Of a stretch of DNA of 64,000 bases, positions 55,701-64,000 are shown piece after piece (position 1 is the first letter of the stretch; each line of letters starts with the position of its first letter). The translations under genes were made by a program, and so were the position numbers. This DNA is from Daedaleopsis sinensis (taxonomy: Eukaryota; Basidiomycota; Agaricomycetes; Polyporales; Polyporaceae). The stretch lies in the NCBI GenBank assembly GCA_033807695.1, contig CM066301.1:1364001-1428000 (forward strand), read 5' to 3'. The notes beneath the pieces are model-generated. The model ran no database searches. It was not told where the DNA came from and saw only the letters and a list, made by a program, of their open reading frames with translations.

Positions 55701-57187
55701 ACCACCTTGTACAGGCCGCCGGTCGGGCGGATGTGTGCAATCTGCTCGCGCGCCGCGTTTCTGATGTGGCACCCGTCCTTCTCGAAAGTGACGCGTGCGC
55801 CCATTGCTGTGATGCGGCTGACGGAGATGAGTGTTGCGCCCATCGCGGGCGCGTAGAGGACGTTCCGCAAGAGGACCCGGCTGGTGGTGTCCCCATTGGG
55901 AAGGGTCACGTAGATGTCCCCGCGGCCTACTGCCTTGAAGGCGTGGTTGTCGGCCGCGGTGATGCTCCTGGGTGGGATCGTGTGGTAGTTTATGAATAGG
56001 TGCCGGTAGGGGGACATGTGGCCGCTGGCCCCGGAGTCGAGCAGAGAGATCTCGTCTTTGACGGCGGGGTCTTGCGCGAGCATTGCACCGTAGAGACTCG
56101 TCGATTCAGCGTCTTCGCGGGAGAAGTCCTCGGAGGTCGCCTCCGATTCGTCGTCGAGATCGAGATCGTCCGGGATGTCGTCGTCCATGTCGTCATCCAC
56201 CTCCATCGCGTGCGCGAGCCATGCCTCGCACTTGTCCTCCTTCGCGTTTGCTGCGTTCGCGCTGTCCTTTACTGCCTTCGCGTCCTTGCGCTTTGGACCC
56301 TGGCCCTCCTTTCCTCCCCCTGGTGCCCAGCAGTCGGCCTTCTTGTGGCCCTTCTTGTGGCAGTTGAAGCATTCGAGGCGCTTCTTCTGCTCGCCCGCTA
56401 CCAACGCGACATCGTTCGCGTCGGTCTTCCGCCCCGCGCGCCCCTTCAGAACTCGACGGTCGTACTCGTCGTTCAAGCCGTCCATCAAGTCGTCAGGGCT
56501 GAGGACGATTCCGCTTCCTTTGGAGGTCGCGGAGAGAGCAGAGAGGTAGGGGTCGTAAGATGCTGGCATGGAGCTGAGGATGATGGCATAGAAGTCGTCA
56601 TCGGAGGGGGACTGTCCCATGGCCGCGAGATCTTCGCGCATGGCGACTAGTTTGGCGAAGTGTGCGCGCACATCGTCGCGCTCGCTGCAGCGCGTGTCCT
56701 GGAGCTTGCGGCGTAGGTCGATCGTGACCATACGCGACTTCTTCTCGAAGACCTTCGCGATCGACTCCCAGATCTCGCGCGCGGTAGGTAAGTCCCGAAT
56801 CTTCATGAAAAGCGAATCGGGGATGGTTGACGCGATGAGTTGCTTGACAGCAGCCTCACCCTTGCGCCACGACGCGAGGTCGGCCTCGTACTTGACCTCC
56901 TCGGCGGTCGGAGTTGTGCTTGTCGTCCCCGCGGTCGTCCCGGTTGTCGCAGGTGGCGCCGGCGTGGTAGCAGCAGCCGCGGGTGCGCTCGTCGTGGCCG
57001 TGGCAGCTTGCCCGGCCGCCGCTGACGGCGCTGTCGGCTCCTTCGACCTTCCGTCGAGGTGTCCGGCGATTCCCTTCGCGTCTGCAGCCCAGGTGAGCCG
57101 CGCCTTGTACAGGACCCAGTTGCTGCCGCCGGCCTCGAGCCGCGGTACGCGAACGGAGTCCTCGGTTCCGATCTTCACGGTGGACAT
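52778..57187 (-). CDS. Copia gag-pol polyprotein, apparently intact
   Basis: One frame of 1469 codons from ATG 57187 to TGA at 52778-52780. Order: gag with an Ala/Thr/Pro-rich insert, CCHC zinc knuckle CFNCHKKGHKKADC (about 275), aspartic protease LDSGASGHMSP (about 382), integrase with the HHCC region (HRTMGHISHD, about 529) and catalytic core (HTDRGGEY, about 649), reverse transcriptase (FAPVAKLASFRLIL about 1036; SFDFNSAYLN; HVDD about 1149) and RNase H (SAESEYVAATHAAKE, about 1362). Integrase before RT defines Copia. HVDD replaces the more usual YVDD. Gag and pol share one frame with no stop between them, so the ratio must be set by another means. No premature stop is visible. Confidence 0.93.
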   Translation of the reverse strand: MSTVKIGTEDSVRVPRLEAGGSNWVLYKARLTWAADAKGIAGHLDGRSKEPTAPSAAAGQAATATTSAPAAAATTPAPPATTGTTAGTTSTTPTAEEVKYEADLASWRKGEAAVKQLIASTIPDSLFMKIRDLPTAREIWESIAKVFEKKSRMVTIDLRRKLQDTRCSERDDVRAHFAKLVAMREDLAAMGQSPSDDDFYAIILSSMPASYDPYLSALSATSKGSGIVLSPDDLMDGLNDEYDRRVLKGRAGRKTDANDVALVAGEQKKRLECFNCHKKGHKKADCWAPGGGKEGQGPKRKDAKAVKDSANAANAKEDKCEAWLAHAMEVDDDMDDDIPDDLDLDDESEATSEDFSREDAESTSLYGAMLAQDPAVKDEISLLDSGASGHMSPYRHLFINYHTIPPRSITAADNHAFKAVGRGDIYVTLPNGDTTSRVLLRNVLYAPAMGATLISVSRITAMGARVTFEKDGCHIRNAAREQIAHIRPTGGLYKVVHPAPESAAPAAEERITPKEERALSLDELHRTMGHISHDAAREMVVKGAIEGLSLRDGTRTPCDACSAGKMTRKPIARDRVRPRATEIGGELHSDLWGPAPVQTLGGRRYNAMFTDDSTRYTFKHLQRTKDETFESYKKVEAYLETQKGARIKTLHTDRGGEYLSTDFTDHLAARGTTRKLTTHDTPEYNGVSERANRTVIEKVRAMLHDAKLPDYLWGEATSHAVYLKNRTPTSALDGKTPYEAFWGKKPNLAHLHPWGCEVRVHSPSGSKLSSRADTGRWVGFDEETDAHRIYWPDRRSVTVERSVKFDITRETMDDDVPLEGEQDDINERVPATFPDSTNTAPSPPPDAAPPSDTTTPPAPDVLGDGFEQEPRRSQRVRKESDYVRRLRSGEGSTTGKAGGPVLPKGVQAGSKLRATVEEVADEEDVAAMAFASARVDEEDVAMAAVMGEAECLEPTFEEAKKRPDWPKWKEAVEAEIRSLQENGTWEVVERPQTGNVVGCKWVLRIKKNAAGEIDKYKARLVARGFTQIHGVDYYETFAPVAKLASFRLILAIAARNDWPAESFDFNSAYLNSTLDEEVYLEQPPDHDLADRKRFVLKLKKALYGLKQGGRKWYETLCAALADLGFQRAEADYGVFFKRDNFHIVILAIHVDDCLITGSSKRLLTRYKQEIGARYRLTDLGPITWILGIKVSRDRENRSLSLSQHSYIDAIITRFNFDDLKPCSTPMDPNIQLTKSQCPESTTDVARMRRVPYKEALGSLMYAAMGTRPDIAFAVSTLAQYAQNPGWPHWEALKRVFRYLLGTKNLALTYGGEQRGLQGFVDADGATQEHRRAITGYVFLVDGGAVSWSSKKQELVTLSTAESEYVAATHAAKEAIWLRRLIGEVFRPLTEPTPLYSDSKSAIALTEDGSYHARTKHIDIRYHYIRYVIEAGSIRLIYCPTNDQTADTLTKALPSVKVKHFATALGLAPV

Positions 57188-57258
57188 GATGGGATTGGAT
57201 GGGGGATGGTGGACTGGTGTGATCGGTTGCAGTGGCTCAAAGAGCAGGGCTCATAACC

Positions 57259-57602
57259 TATAATCGAGACACTCAGTCTGTGTATGCAGAACTATAATAT
57301 ATTGATGTAGTACCTATAATCGAGACACTACAAGATGGGTAAGTATCAGATACAGACGAGTAAGAAAGGTAGCTCACCTCAGTCTGTGTATGCAGAACTG
57401 AGGTGACGGGACGTGCGGCAGCGATACTTAAACGTATCGTAACAAGACTAATCGTGAACAAAAGAAACCGTCAATACTATGGCACTTATAAGAAACTTGA
57501 GACCTTTAATTGTAAGTAGATGAGACATGCAGCCGTCGCGTCTTGTACGCGCAAGGACCTGACGCGCGCGCGAGGACCGCGCGGGTTGCTCAATCCGCAA
57601 CA
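57259..57602 (-). repeat. 5' LTR of Copia element
   Basis: 344 bp; carries the presumed promoter for the minus-strand polyprotein. It differs from the other LTR at about six positions, for example GATGAGACATG against GACAAGACGCG. Confidence 0.92.
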
Positions 57603-57701
57603 CTAAGTGTGTCTGGCCGTGGGGTTGTTGTAGCTGTGCAACAGCAAGACACAAGGTAAGACAGTACTAGTATGCATATGCCAAGAATGAGAATGTCGGC
57701 T

Positions 57702-58013
57702 GTAGTAAACAGTGGAAGTATGAGGAGGATCGGTCACCTCGGACTCACGGACCCTCGGTCCGCCTGTAGCAGACGCCGGCTCGGCGTGATCCGCACAAAG
57801 TTCAACTTGAGTAGATTAAATTGAACTTGAGTTTTAAACTGAACTTGAACTTGAATTTTTAACTTGAAATTGAACTTGAACTTGAACTTGAACTGAGATC
57901 AAACCTAAATCTCAAGTTTAACTTCACAACGAACCGAACCGACACTTCTCGTCCGAATAAGCATTTTCTGGTATTGAACCTAAAAAGTCCTGCATAGAAC
58001 TCGAATCTTCGCG
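57702..58013 (-). repeat. Right arm of long inverted repeat
   Basis: Reverse-complement counterpart of 51274-51606, with GTAGTAAACAGTGG at its inner end, the CGGCGTGATCCGC block and GAACTT hexamers. Further outward similarity continues weakly to about 58045 (GGCCGTCATAG). Confidence 0.8.
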
Positions 58014-61000
58014 AATAAATACTTTTGTCCACTAAAGGCCGTCATAGCTTTCTGTGACTTTGAAGTATGAAATTGATTACCGGAGAAAGCTTCCCAGCTC
58101 CTGTCAGCGGAGCGCGCATCCTACCAGGTTGGTCGCTGTGAGCTTACAGAAATAGTATATATTGCTACTAGCCTAAATGGCACATAGTAGAAGGGCTCGC
58201 CCTCAATAGCAATCGTGATCCCGTCTCCAGTCGGTACCGGTACACAGCGCGTTGTTCGTTGATACTATCTGCAAGGTCTTGTCTTTGTCCTGTTTGTCCT
58301 TTGGCTATCATCAATGGCAAACACAGGAAGCAAGCAGGGAGACGAGCTCCGGGGGTCCGACTCGCAGGACGCGGTCACGGTCACGTGGCTGATGTTTACT
58401 GTTTACGCGTTGTTTGTCGAGCGCTTGACGAGGGGTAAGTGGCGGGAGGCGGGCTGGAGGAGCGCACGGCTGCTTGCTCTCGACGACGACATCCGCACCG
58501 CCCACACATCCGACGACCTCTCTCCTCATCAAGCCGCTACACCCCGCTTCCCGCTGTGCTCGTCTGATGACCTCCAACGCTCCAGGTCCTCGTTCCGGTC
58601 AACTCTCGTCGCTCTGCCAGTCGCGGATGCAATGCCCCAGCCACACGTTCCACTCTCTAACCCGGAGTGAGATCTAACCCTAAGTTCTACTGGGGCCCGC
58701 TCGTGCTCGCCCTCTGCTCTGGGATGCATTGCGCTATGGTTGCGCTGCGTGGTCGAGCAATGCCACTTGGCCGTACTGGATTGGTTACGTGGACAGGTGC
58801 GCACGCTCACGTCCTCTGAATCCTGTGATATGGTGTCGTCGTCGTTCCGGCTGCCACATCCAGACATTTGCCTGCAATGACCCATTGGGAGGTGCCCCTC
58901 ATCGCTTCCCCGGCACGTGCCTCGTGGTTGAGACAGCGTCGCTCTTGCCTCGGGAGAACGCACAGATCTCCGTTAGCGTTGCTTCGGGACCCCGCCTCTG
59001 ATCCTGCTGCTTCGTGTACCCGCTCCGTACAGGGCACCGCGTTATGTGTGTGCTCCGCGGTCAAGCATGCAGTGACAGAGAGGGCAAGCGACGCCGGCAC
59101 GCGCGAGATCCCTCCTGGCGTAAGAACGACCTTCTCATCCGTGGACACTAGGGAGGCGTCGCGGTACTATTATGGGGCTACTTCTCTTTGGCGAGTGGGC
59201 CACGCACACTGGACTGGCAGGCTCCCCGGGCGATATGCGACAGGTTGGCTACGCACAGACCCGTTAAGGTCACCTTCGCCTTCCATTGCTCCCATCCTTG
59301 ATTCTGTTGCGACTAGTGCCATCTTTGCTCTACTATACTCACCTCAAGTACACTTCCACGGCCCACGCTCCCACTCTACGGAGTAGACGAGCATCCCGCA
59401 CGGAGCACAGCGGGCCCGGAGTCCCCGACTCAATCGCGGGGGACGTGTCTGGAGCCGTAGGGTCTCGTGAAGGCCGTCCCCCAACCCCGGCGACGTTTGT
59501 GCTGCCTCTGGCTCGCCGCAGGAGACTCCGCACAATGCGCGGTCCCCTCTCAGGACCTCCTTTGTGCAGAGTAGGTCCCTGGAAGCGCTGGCACGCGCAG
59601 CTAAAGAAGCATGGCTTCGCATTGCAGACGCACCGGAGAACAGAGTGTGCGAGGTTGGCTCGGACATCAAGAGAACAAACAGGACGACGCAGAAGGCAGC
59701 GCGGGTGGTAGGACAGGCTAGGAGAGACGGCGGGGTGCACATGTGTGCAGGCATCGGTGTCTGAGAGACAGGTACGCTCGTCTGTTGGCCTGGAAGACAC
59801 GTACGGGAGGGAGCGGATGTGCGGCGGCGGGCCCCGTGCTCGCCGTACGTATAGCTCCTTCATGCCCGCCTGGCCGCCCCCAACTCCTGCCCTTCCAGCA
59901 CAGGAAGGCGGGCTCTCTCGTCCGCTGCGCACTAACCCGGCTTCCACCACGCTTTTGATGAATCGGCTGGCCAGACACTGACCCGCGGCGACGTGCGCCG
60001 CGCAGACACGCGTCCGCACCCACCCGGACCCCTGGGCACTCTGACGGACAGTGGACCGGCTCTCGTCATTCGGGCACGGCCGCGAAGACCGGCGCCCCAC
60101 GCACATCTGCCTGCTTTCATTTTCTGCCCTTCCTAGCACCCCGCCAGCACGAGAGCCCCAGCGCGCGCAGGCGCGTCAAGCCCCCCTCTAACGACCTCGC
60201 CACCCGCTACCGCCCCCCGCACGCTCTCCCCGTCCGCGGCGCCCGGTCCCGAGACCCGCGCGCCGGCGCCAGACTCGGCCCCCCGTCCAGCGCAGTTGCG
60301 GCTCCCGCGGGACGCCCCAACAGAGCTTCGTGCTCGCGCGCGCTGGGGAAACGCACGCCCGGTTCGTCCGGCGTGCGGGGGTTCTGTCAGTCGGCCGCTG
60401 CGCGGTGCGCCCGGGCCGGGCCGTCCGCGGACGGCGCGAGGCGTGTGTGTGGGGTGACGCGTAGGGTGGCGGGCGAGGAGCGGCGGGCGCGGCGCGCTTC
60501 GTGTGTGCGCTGGCGCTGGCGGGTGCCGACAAACAGGAAGGCGGGGGGAGGCGGCGGAGGTGTCGTGCGCGCCGCGAGCGGTACTCTGAGCGCGGCCTTT
60601 TGCGGGCTCGCGGGAGGGCTGTCAGGTCTGCTGTTCCTGAGGGGTTGTCGCATGTTCGGGCGAGGCGTGTCTCCGGTGCGTATGCGTATGCAACGTCGTC
60701 CTTGGCCCTCCCTTCCTGGGGGGTGCGGGCAGACGTCTGACGGCAGGGTGTGGTGGCGGAACCCCTCGGGCGACCGGGGCAAGTACGAGGAGCAGAGGTC
60801 GGGGGATGTGCGCGGTTGAATGGTTCCCTTGAAGGAGGGACGACGGGGGATGCGGGGGAACGCAGCGTGGTCCTGCTGTGTTTGCGAACGTGCCAGGTCG
60901 GGAACTGTGCGCAGGCTCTGCTTGTGAAATGCTTCCACTGCACCGAATTTTTGGCTCTTCATTGCCTTTGTGGCAATCTTTCGAGCATTCATGCATATGT

Positions 61001-61238
61001 CGCTCGTGTATTCTGGCAATCCTACGTGCTCCGAAGACGAACGGTCTAATCGTTCTAATGAGAAAAAGGAGCTAGATGTGATGGAATACATGAGTGTGGC
61101 CACGGCGTAGAGTAGACGAGAAAACTAGGCAGCAGTGTGGAGAGCAGTAAGCTATACAGTGTCGAGGGTATACAACCATGCGTGGGTAGTGGTGCGATGC
61201 TGAGGCGACGGGTAATAAATCCGCTACTGGCGATACAG
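58014..61238. other. Gene-poor stretch, no confident gene
   Basis: About 3.2 kb of GC-rich sequence between the nested transposons and the formin stop. Many overlapping frames on both strands (for example 59339-60139 and 60188-61103, minus) are Arg/Pro/Ser-biased and lack domains. One short candidate is listed separately at 58314. Confidence 0.4.
58314..58677 (+). CDS. Hypothetical short protein with one hydrophobic segment
   Basis: ATG 58314 opens a frame with a hydrophobic stretch (VTVTWLMFTVYALF). A good donor G|GTAAGT after LTRG and an acceptor before GTCCTCGTTCC would give about 75 residues ending at TAA 58675-58677. No family recognised; right beside a transposon arm. Very uncertain. 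Confidence 0.15.
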
Positions 61239-64000
61239 CTAGCCACTCGGGCTAGGATGCTCTTCTATCGAGTCCAACGTGATGACTGGCGGCTGCGTGC
61301 CGAGAGGCGTGGCGGTCGTGTCCTCTCCAAGCCCCTGCCCATCCTCCTCGAGCTCCAGCTCGGGCCCGCCCGGCGTGATGCTCTCCCCCAGTGCGGCGAG
61401 CGCCGCGACGCCCTCCGTGTCCCGCTTCCGTCGCGTGCGCCGCATGCTCGAGGCCGTCGGCGTCGAGGGCATGAGCGCGTCGAAGCCGTCCGACTTAAGG
61501 CGCAGGAGCATGTCGCGCGCGATGTCAACCGTCTCGTCGCCCGACTTGGCGGCGATCAGCACGTCCGTGTTGAGCGTGAGCGGCGCGGGGCCGGGGCCGG
61601 GGCCCGGGCGGGAGACGCTGTCGCGCGCGCGGGTGCGGGCGGTGCGCCGCGCCTTGCGGCCGACGATGTCGCCGTCCCGGAGCTTCGCGAGCAGGTTGTC
61701 GAGCGCGGCCGTCTCCTCTTCTGTAGCCGGCGACGTTTCTTGCATCTTGAGCTTGTTCGCGCGGGCGTCCTCGATTGCCTGTTTGCGCTGCTCGACAGCT
61801 TGGCGCTCTGCTGCCTGCGAGAGATTCTCTCCGCGGCATTTCTGTAAAGAGAGTCGTCGTCAGTATTTCGTGGAGGGGGGAGGGTCAGGTAGAGCGGACC
61901 TTGTACGAGGTCACGAAAGTCTTGAAGACGCCGTAGAACTCGGCCGAGTTCATGCTCTTCTCGTCCTCTCCGTAGTACTTGACCACCTCGGAGAAGGTGG
62001 AGTCGGCGTGGTTGACGTCGTCGACAAGATCCTCCAGCTGCGACGTCGCCTTGCCGACGAACGACCACATCTGCTTCGCATACTTGTCGTTGAGGTCCAT
62101 GTCTGAGAAGTTGTCTGAGAGCTCCTTGCGTATAGCCTTCAAGCCTTCGCGTAGTTCGCCTAGCGACTTGCGCACGTCTAGCAGATTGACTACGTGGGCA
62201 TGCGGTCAGCAGTCCGCAGGGGTATCACGAGATAGATGTTCCTACCCCGGTAGGCTTCCGCAGGAGCGGCGAGTTCGTCGAGGAACGCCTCCATGTCGGG
62301 GAAGTGCTTCGCTACCGTCCGCTCGAGGAAATGCAGCAGGGTGGTGTTGTGTGTCGACTTCGTATCCACGAGCTAAAAACATATGAGCGTCCCGGATGGC
62401 CATCCCGATAATCCAATCTGGGGACGTACCTTGTTGATACTGCTCACGCGGAAACCGAACGCGCCACCCTTGACACCTGTCCCGTTCATGTAGTTTCCAA
62501 TGAGCAAGATGAGCTGTGTGCCGGACATCGTCAGTCTCGTAGCTCATCTACCCATCACTGTTATTCCTACACTCAGAAGCTCCTTGAAGTGCTTCGCGTC
62601 CAGCAGGGCCTTTCCAGCTTCGGACAGCTTACGCGCGCTCTATGATCTCCCTGTTAGCGTGCAGCTGGTATGACAATAGGGCGAATACTAACGTCGTCGA
62701 GGAGACTCCACCTCTCCTCGAAGTCACGCTTGTAGAGCATCCCCTCGATGCGAGGCTTGAGCCGGTCGATCTTGATGAGCTGCACCATGAGACGATCTGA
62801 AGGATGGAGGCCGGCGAGCTCCTCGGGCTCTGCGTTGCGGTACACGTTGAGCTTACCAATCTGGACGCCGAAATTCGTTCGGAAGATACGTGAGCCAGAC
62901 GGAGAAAGAAAACGCTAGAAGAGACTCGCCTGTTCGGGATTGGGCAGGACGGGCTTGAGCTCGCTGAGGAAGCCCTGTGTGCAGACGTCGTGGTCGAAGT
63001 CGCGGATGCGGAACGCGAGCTCCTCCGGCTGGAGCTTCTTGACCGTCTGGATGAGGATCTCTGCGGACAGGGCAGGCAGGTCAGGAGCGCGCTCGTCGCC
63101 AGCACTGCCGCGATCTGCTCACCGACGCGCTTCTTGGTCTGCGGGTCGAGCACGCTCTTCAGTTCCGCACGCTTCTGCCTCGCTGCACGCGCACGTTAGC
63201 ATTCCGGTCCCTCGCGCACACCAAGCGCGGCCGGCGGACGCACCCATGAGGTTGATGACGAGCTGCTTCGCCTTGAAGTCCTCCTCCATCTCCATCCACA
63301 CGCCGTCGCTCTGGAGCTTCTTCACCCACTCGTCCTCGCGCGAGGGCTCCTTGAAGACCGTTCTTTCCGCCTGCTGCAGCGGCAGCTTGTCCCACTGCAG
63401 CTGCTTCATCTTCGTACTCGGCGTGATCGACAGGTCCTTGCGCGCGGAGAGCAGGTTCTGGATGTTCGCGCCGAGCATGGACGTCCGCATGGCCCCGGGC
63501 GCTGGGGGCGGCGGAGGGAAACCGGGAGGCGGCGGCGGCGGAGGAGGTGGGGGGCCAAACCCTGGGGGAGGAGGAGGCGGAGGTGGAGGCGGAGGCCCTG
63601 TGCCGAACTTCGCGCCAGGACCAGGTGGGGGTGGTGGTGGAGGCGGAGGAGGCGGGGGAGGAGGGGGCGGGGGCGGTGGAGGAGAAGACGGGATAGGTGG
63701 GACAGGCGGGATCGCTTCCTCGGGGATAGGGGAGTTGAGAGGGCTGGGTTCGGATGGTGGACGACCTCGCTTCGTAAGATGTCTCCGTAGTTGCTCGGCG
63801 AGCGAGCCATGTGCGGTCGGCGAAAATGGTGAGGGGACTTGCTTGCCCGTGTCGACGGATAGCGCAGAGCTGACTGAGGTCGCTGCCGTTGTTGGGTCTG
63901 AAGACTCGCTGCGTGTCGATCCTGAACGTCGCAACTCACTGTCGCCGTCGAACTCGTCTGTCTCGGCCTGCGAGACACTACGACTATCGTCGTCGGGAAC
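61239..64000 (-). CDS. BNI1: Formin (FH1-FH2), 3' part, truncated by window end
   Basis: Nucleates and elongates unbranched actin filaments for polarity and cytokinesis. The first visible exon runs from beyond 64000 to 63244. It is followed by 63182-63123, 63060-62930, 62860-62693, 62639-62571, 62513-62430, 62372-62246, 62189-61900 and 61841-61239. The FH1 region (about 63490-63700) is made of long proline runs with GPGAKFG and MRTSMLGANI at its end. FH2 follows, with LQWDKLP, FKAKQLVINLMARQKRAELKSVLDP, GNYMNG, VKGGAFGFRVSSINKL, and a C-terminal helix with KYYGEDEKS. The tail has basic RRTRRKRD-like patches of a possible autoregulatory (DAD-like) region. The intron after PNPEQ starts GCGAGT (GC-AG). 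The 5' GTPase-binding half lies outside the window. The symbol is by family, not proven orthology. Confidence 0.93.

Larger units (their letters stand above)
52427..57602 (-). mobile_element. Complete Ty1/Copia LTR retrotransposon
   Basis: 5176 bp between 5-bp target duplications CTAAG (52422-52426 and 57603-57607). Two LTRs of 344 bp enclose one long gag-pol frame. In element orientation the LTR runs from TGTTGCGG to CGATTATA, so it ends TA and not the usual CA. A polypurine tract GAGGGGGAG precedes the 3' LTR (52771-52779 on the map). The sequence after the 5' LTR, GGTTATGAGCCC, is the expected primer-binding position. The two LTRs differ at about six bases, so the insertion is fairly young. 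Confidence 0.93.

Noticed and set aside
59339..60139. 266-codon minus-strand frame
   Set aside because: Cys/Arg/Ser-rich with no family resemblance; overlapping frames of similar length exist on both strands.
60188..61103. Long minus-strand frames upstream of the formin stop
   Set aside because: Pro/Arg/Ala strings from very GC-rich DNA, no motif, no plausible splice chain.

Overview
The window looks like nuclear DNA of an Agaricomycete (Basidiomycota), possibly a wood-decay or polypore-like species. The reasons are GC-rich sequence, dense genes cut by many 50-75 nt GT-AG introns (some GC-AG), very short exons, an F-box/LRR-type gene of the kind mushrooms carry in numbers, and recognisable single-copy fungal housekeeping genes. 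No rRNA, tRNA, CRISPR array or prokaryotic operon was seen. Exon limits below were read by eye from splice consensus, reading frame and family conservation; no alignment or transcript was available.

Layout. 1-2170: no convincing gene. 2171-5737: a divergent pair, a TFIIB-family transcription factor (-) and the tRNA-splicing endonuclease subunit SEN34 (+). 6274-7953: F-box protein (-). 9603-12550: mRNA cap guanine-N7 methyltransferase ABD1 (-), whose repeat-rich N-terminal extension carries an in-frame TAA. 14219-15367: FAR-17a/AIG1-like membrane protein (-). 17529-20246: CDC25-type mitotic phosphatase (-). 22785-26402: a divergent pair, an IAH1-like SGNH esterase (-) and ALG7, the first enzyme of N-glycan precursor synthesis (+). 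26552-31614: M1 aminopeptidase (APE2/AAP1 type, 25 exons, -) with a probable mitochondrial leader and a 790-nt first intron holding repeats. 32276-35447: RSP5/NEDD4-type HECT ubiquitin ligase (-).

36085-42320 is an accessory island. Three tandem paralogues encode small secreted ten-cysteine proteins, each with the same TATA box, 5' UTR intron and one coding intron. Two copies, identical as far as compared, of an 821-bp non-autonomous DNA transposon with 9-bp target duplications sit between the first and second gene. 42991-50188 is separase (ESP1, 19 exons, +). 51274-58013 is a nested transposon region: long inverted arms of a decayed element enclose an apparently intact 5.2-kb Copia retrotransposon with 344-bp LTRs, one 1469-codon gag-pol frame and a 5-bp target duplication. 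58014-61238 has no confident gene, and 61239-64000 is the 3' part of a formin (-) that runs off the window.

The housekeeping genes are unrelated in pathway, although CDC25, separase, RSP5 and formin all act in cell cycle or polarity. The novelty lies in the secreted-protein and transposon island, the ABD1 N-terminus and several unusual introns.
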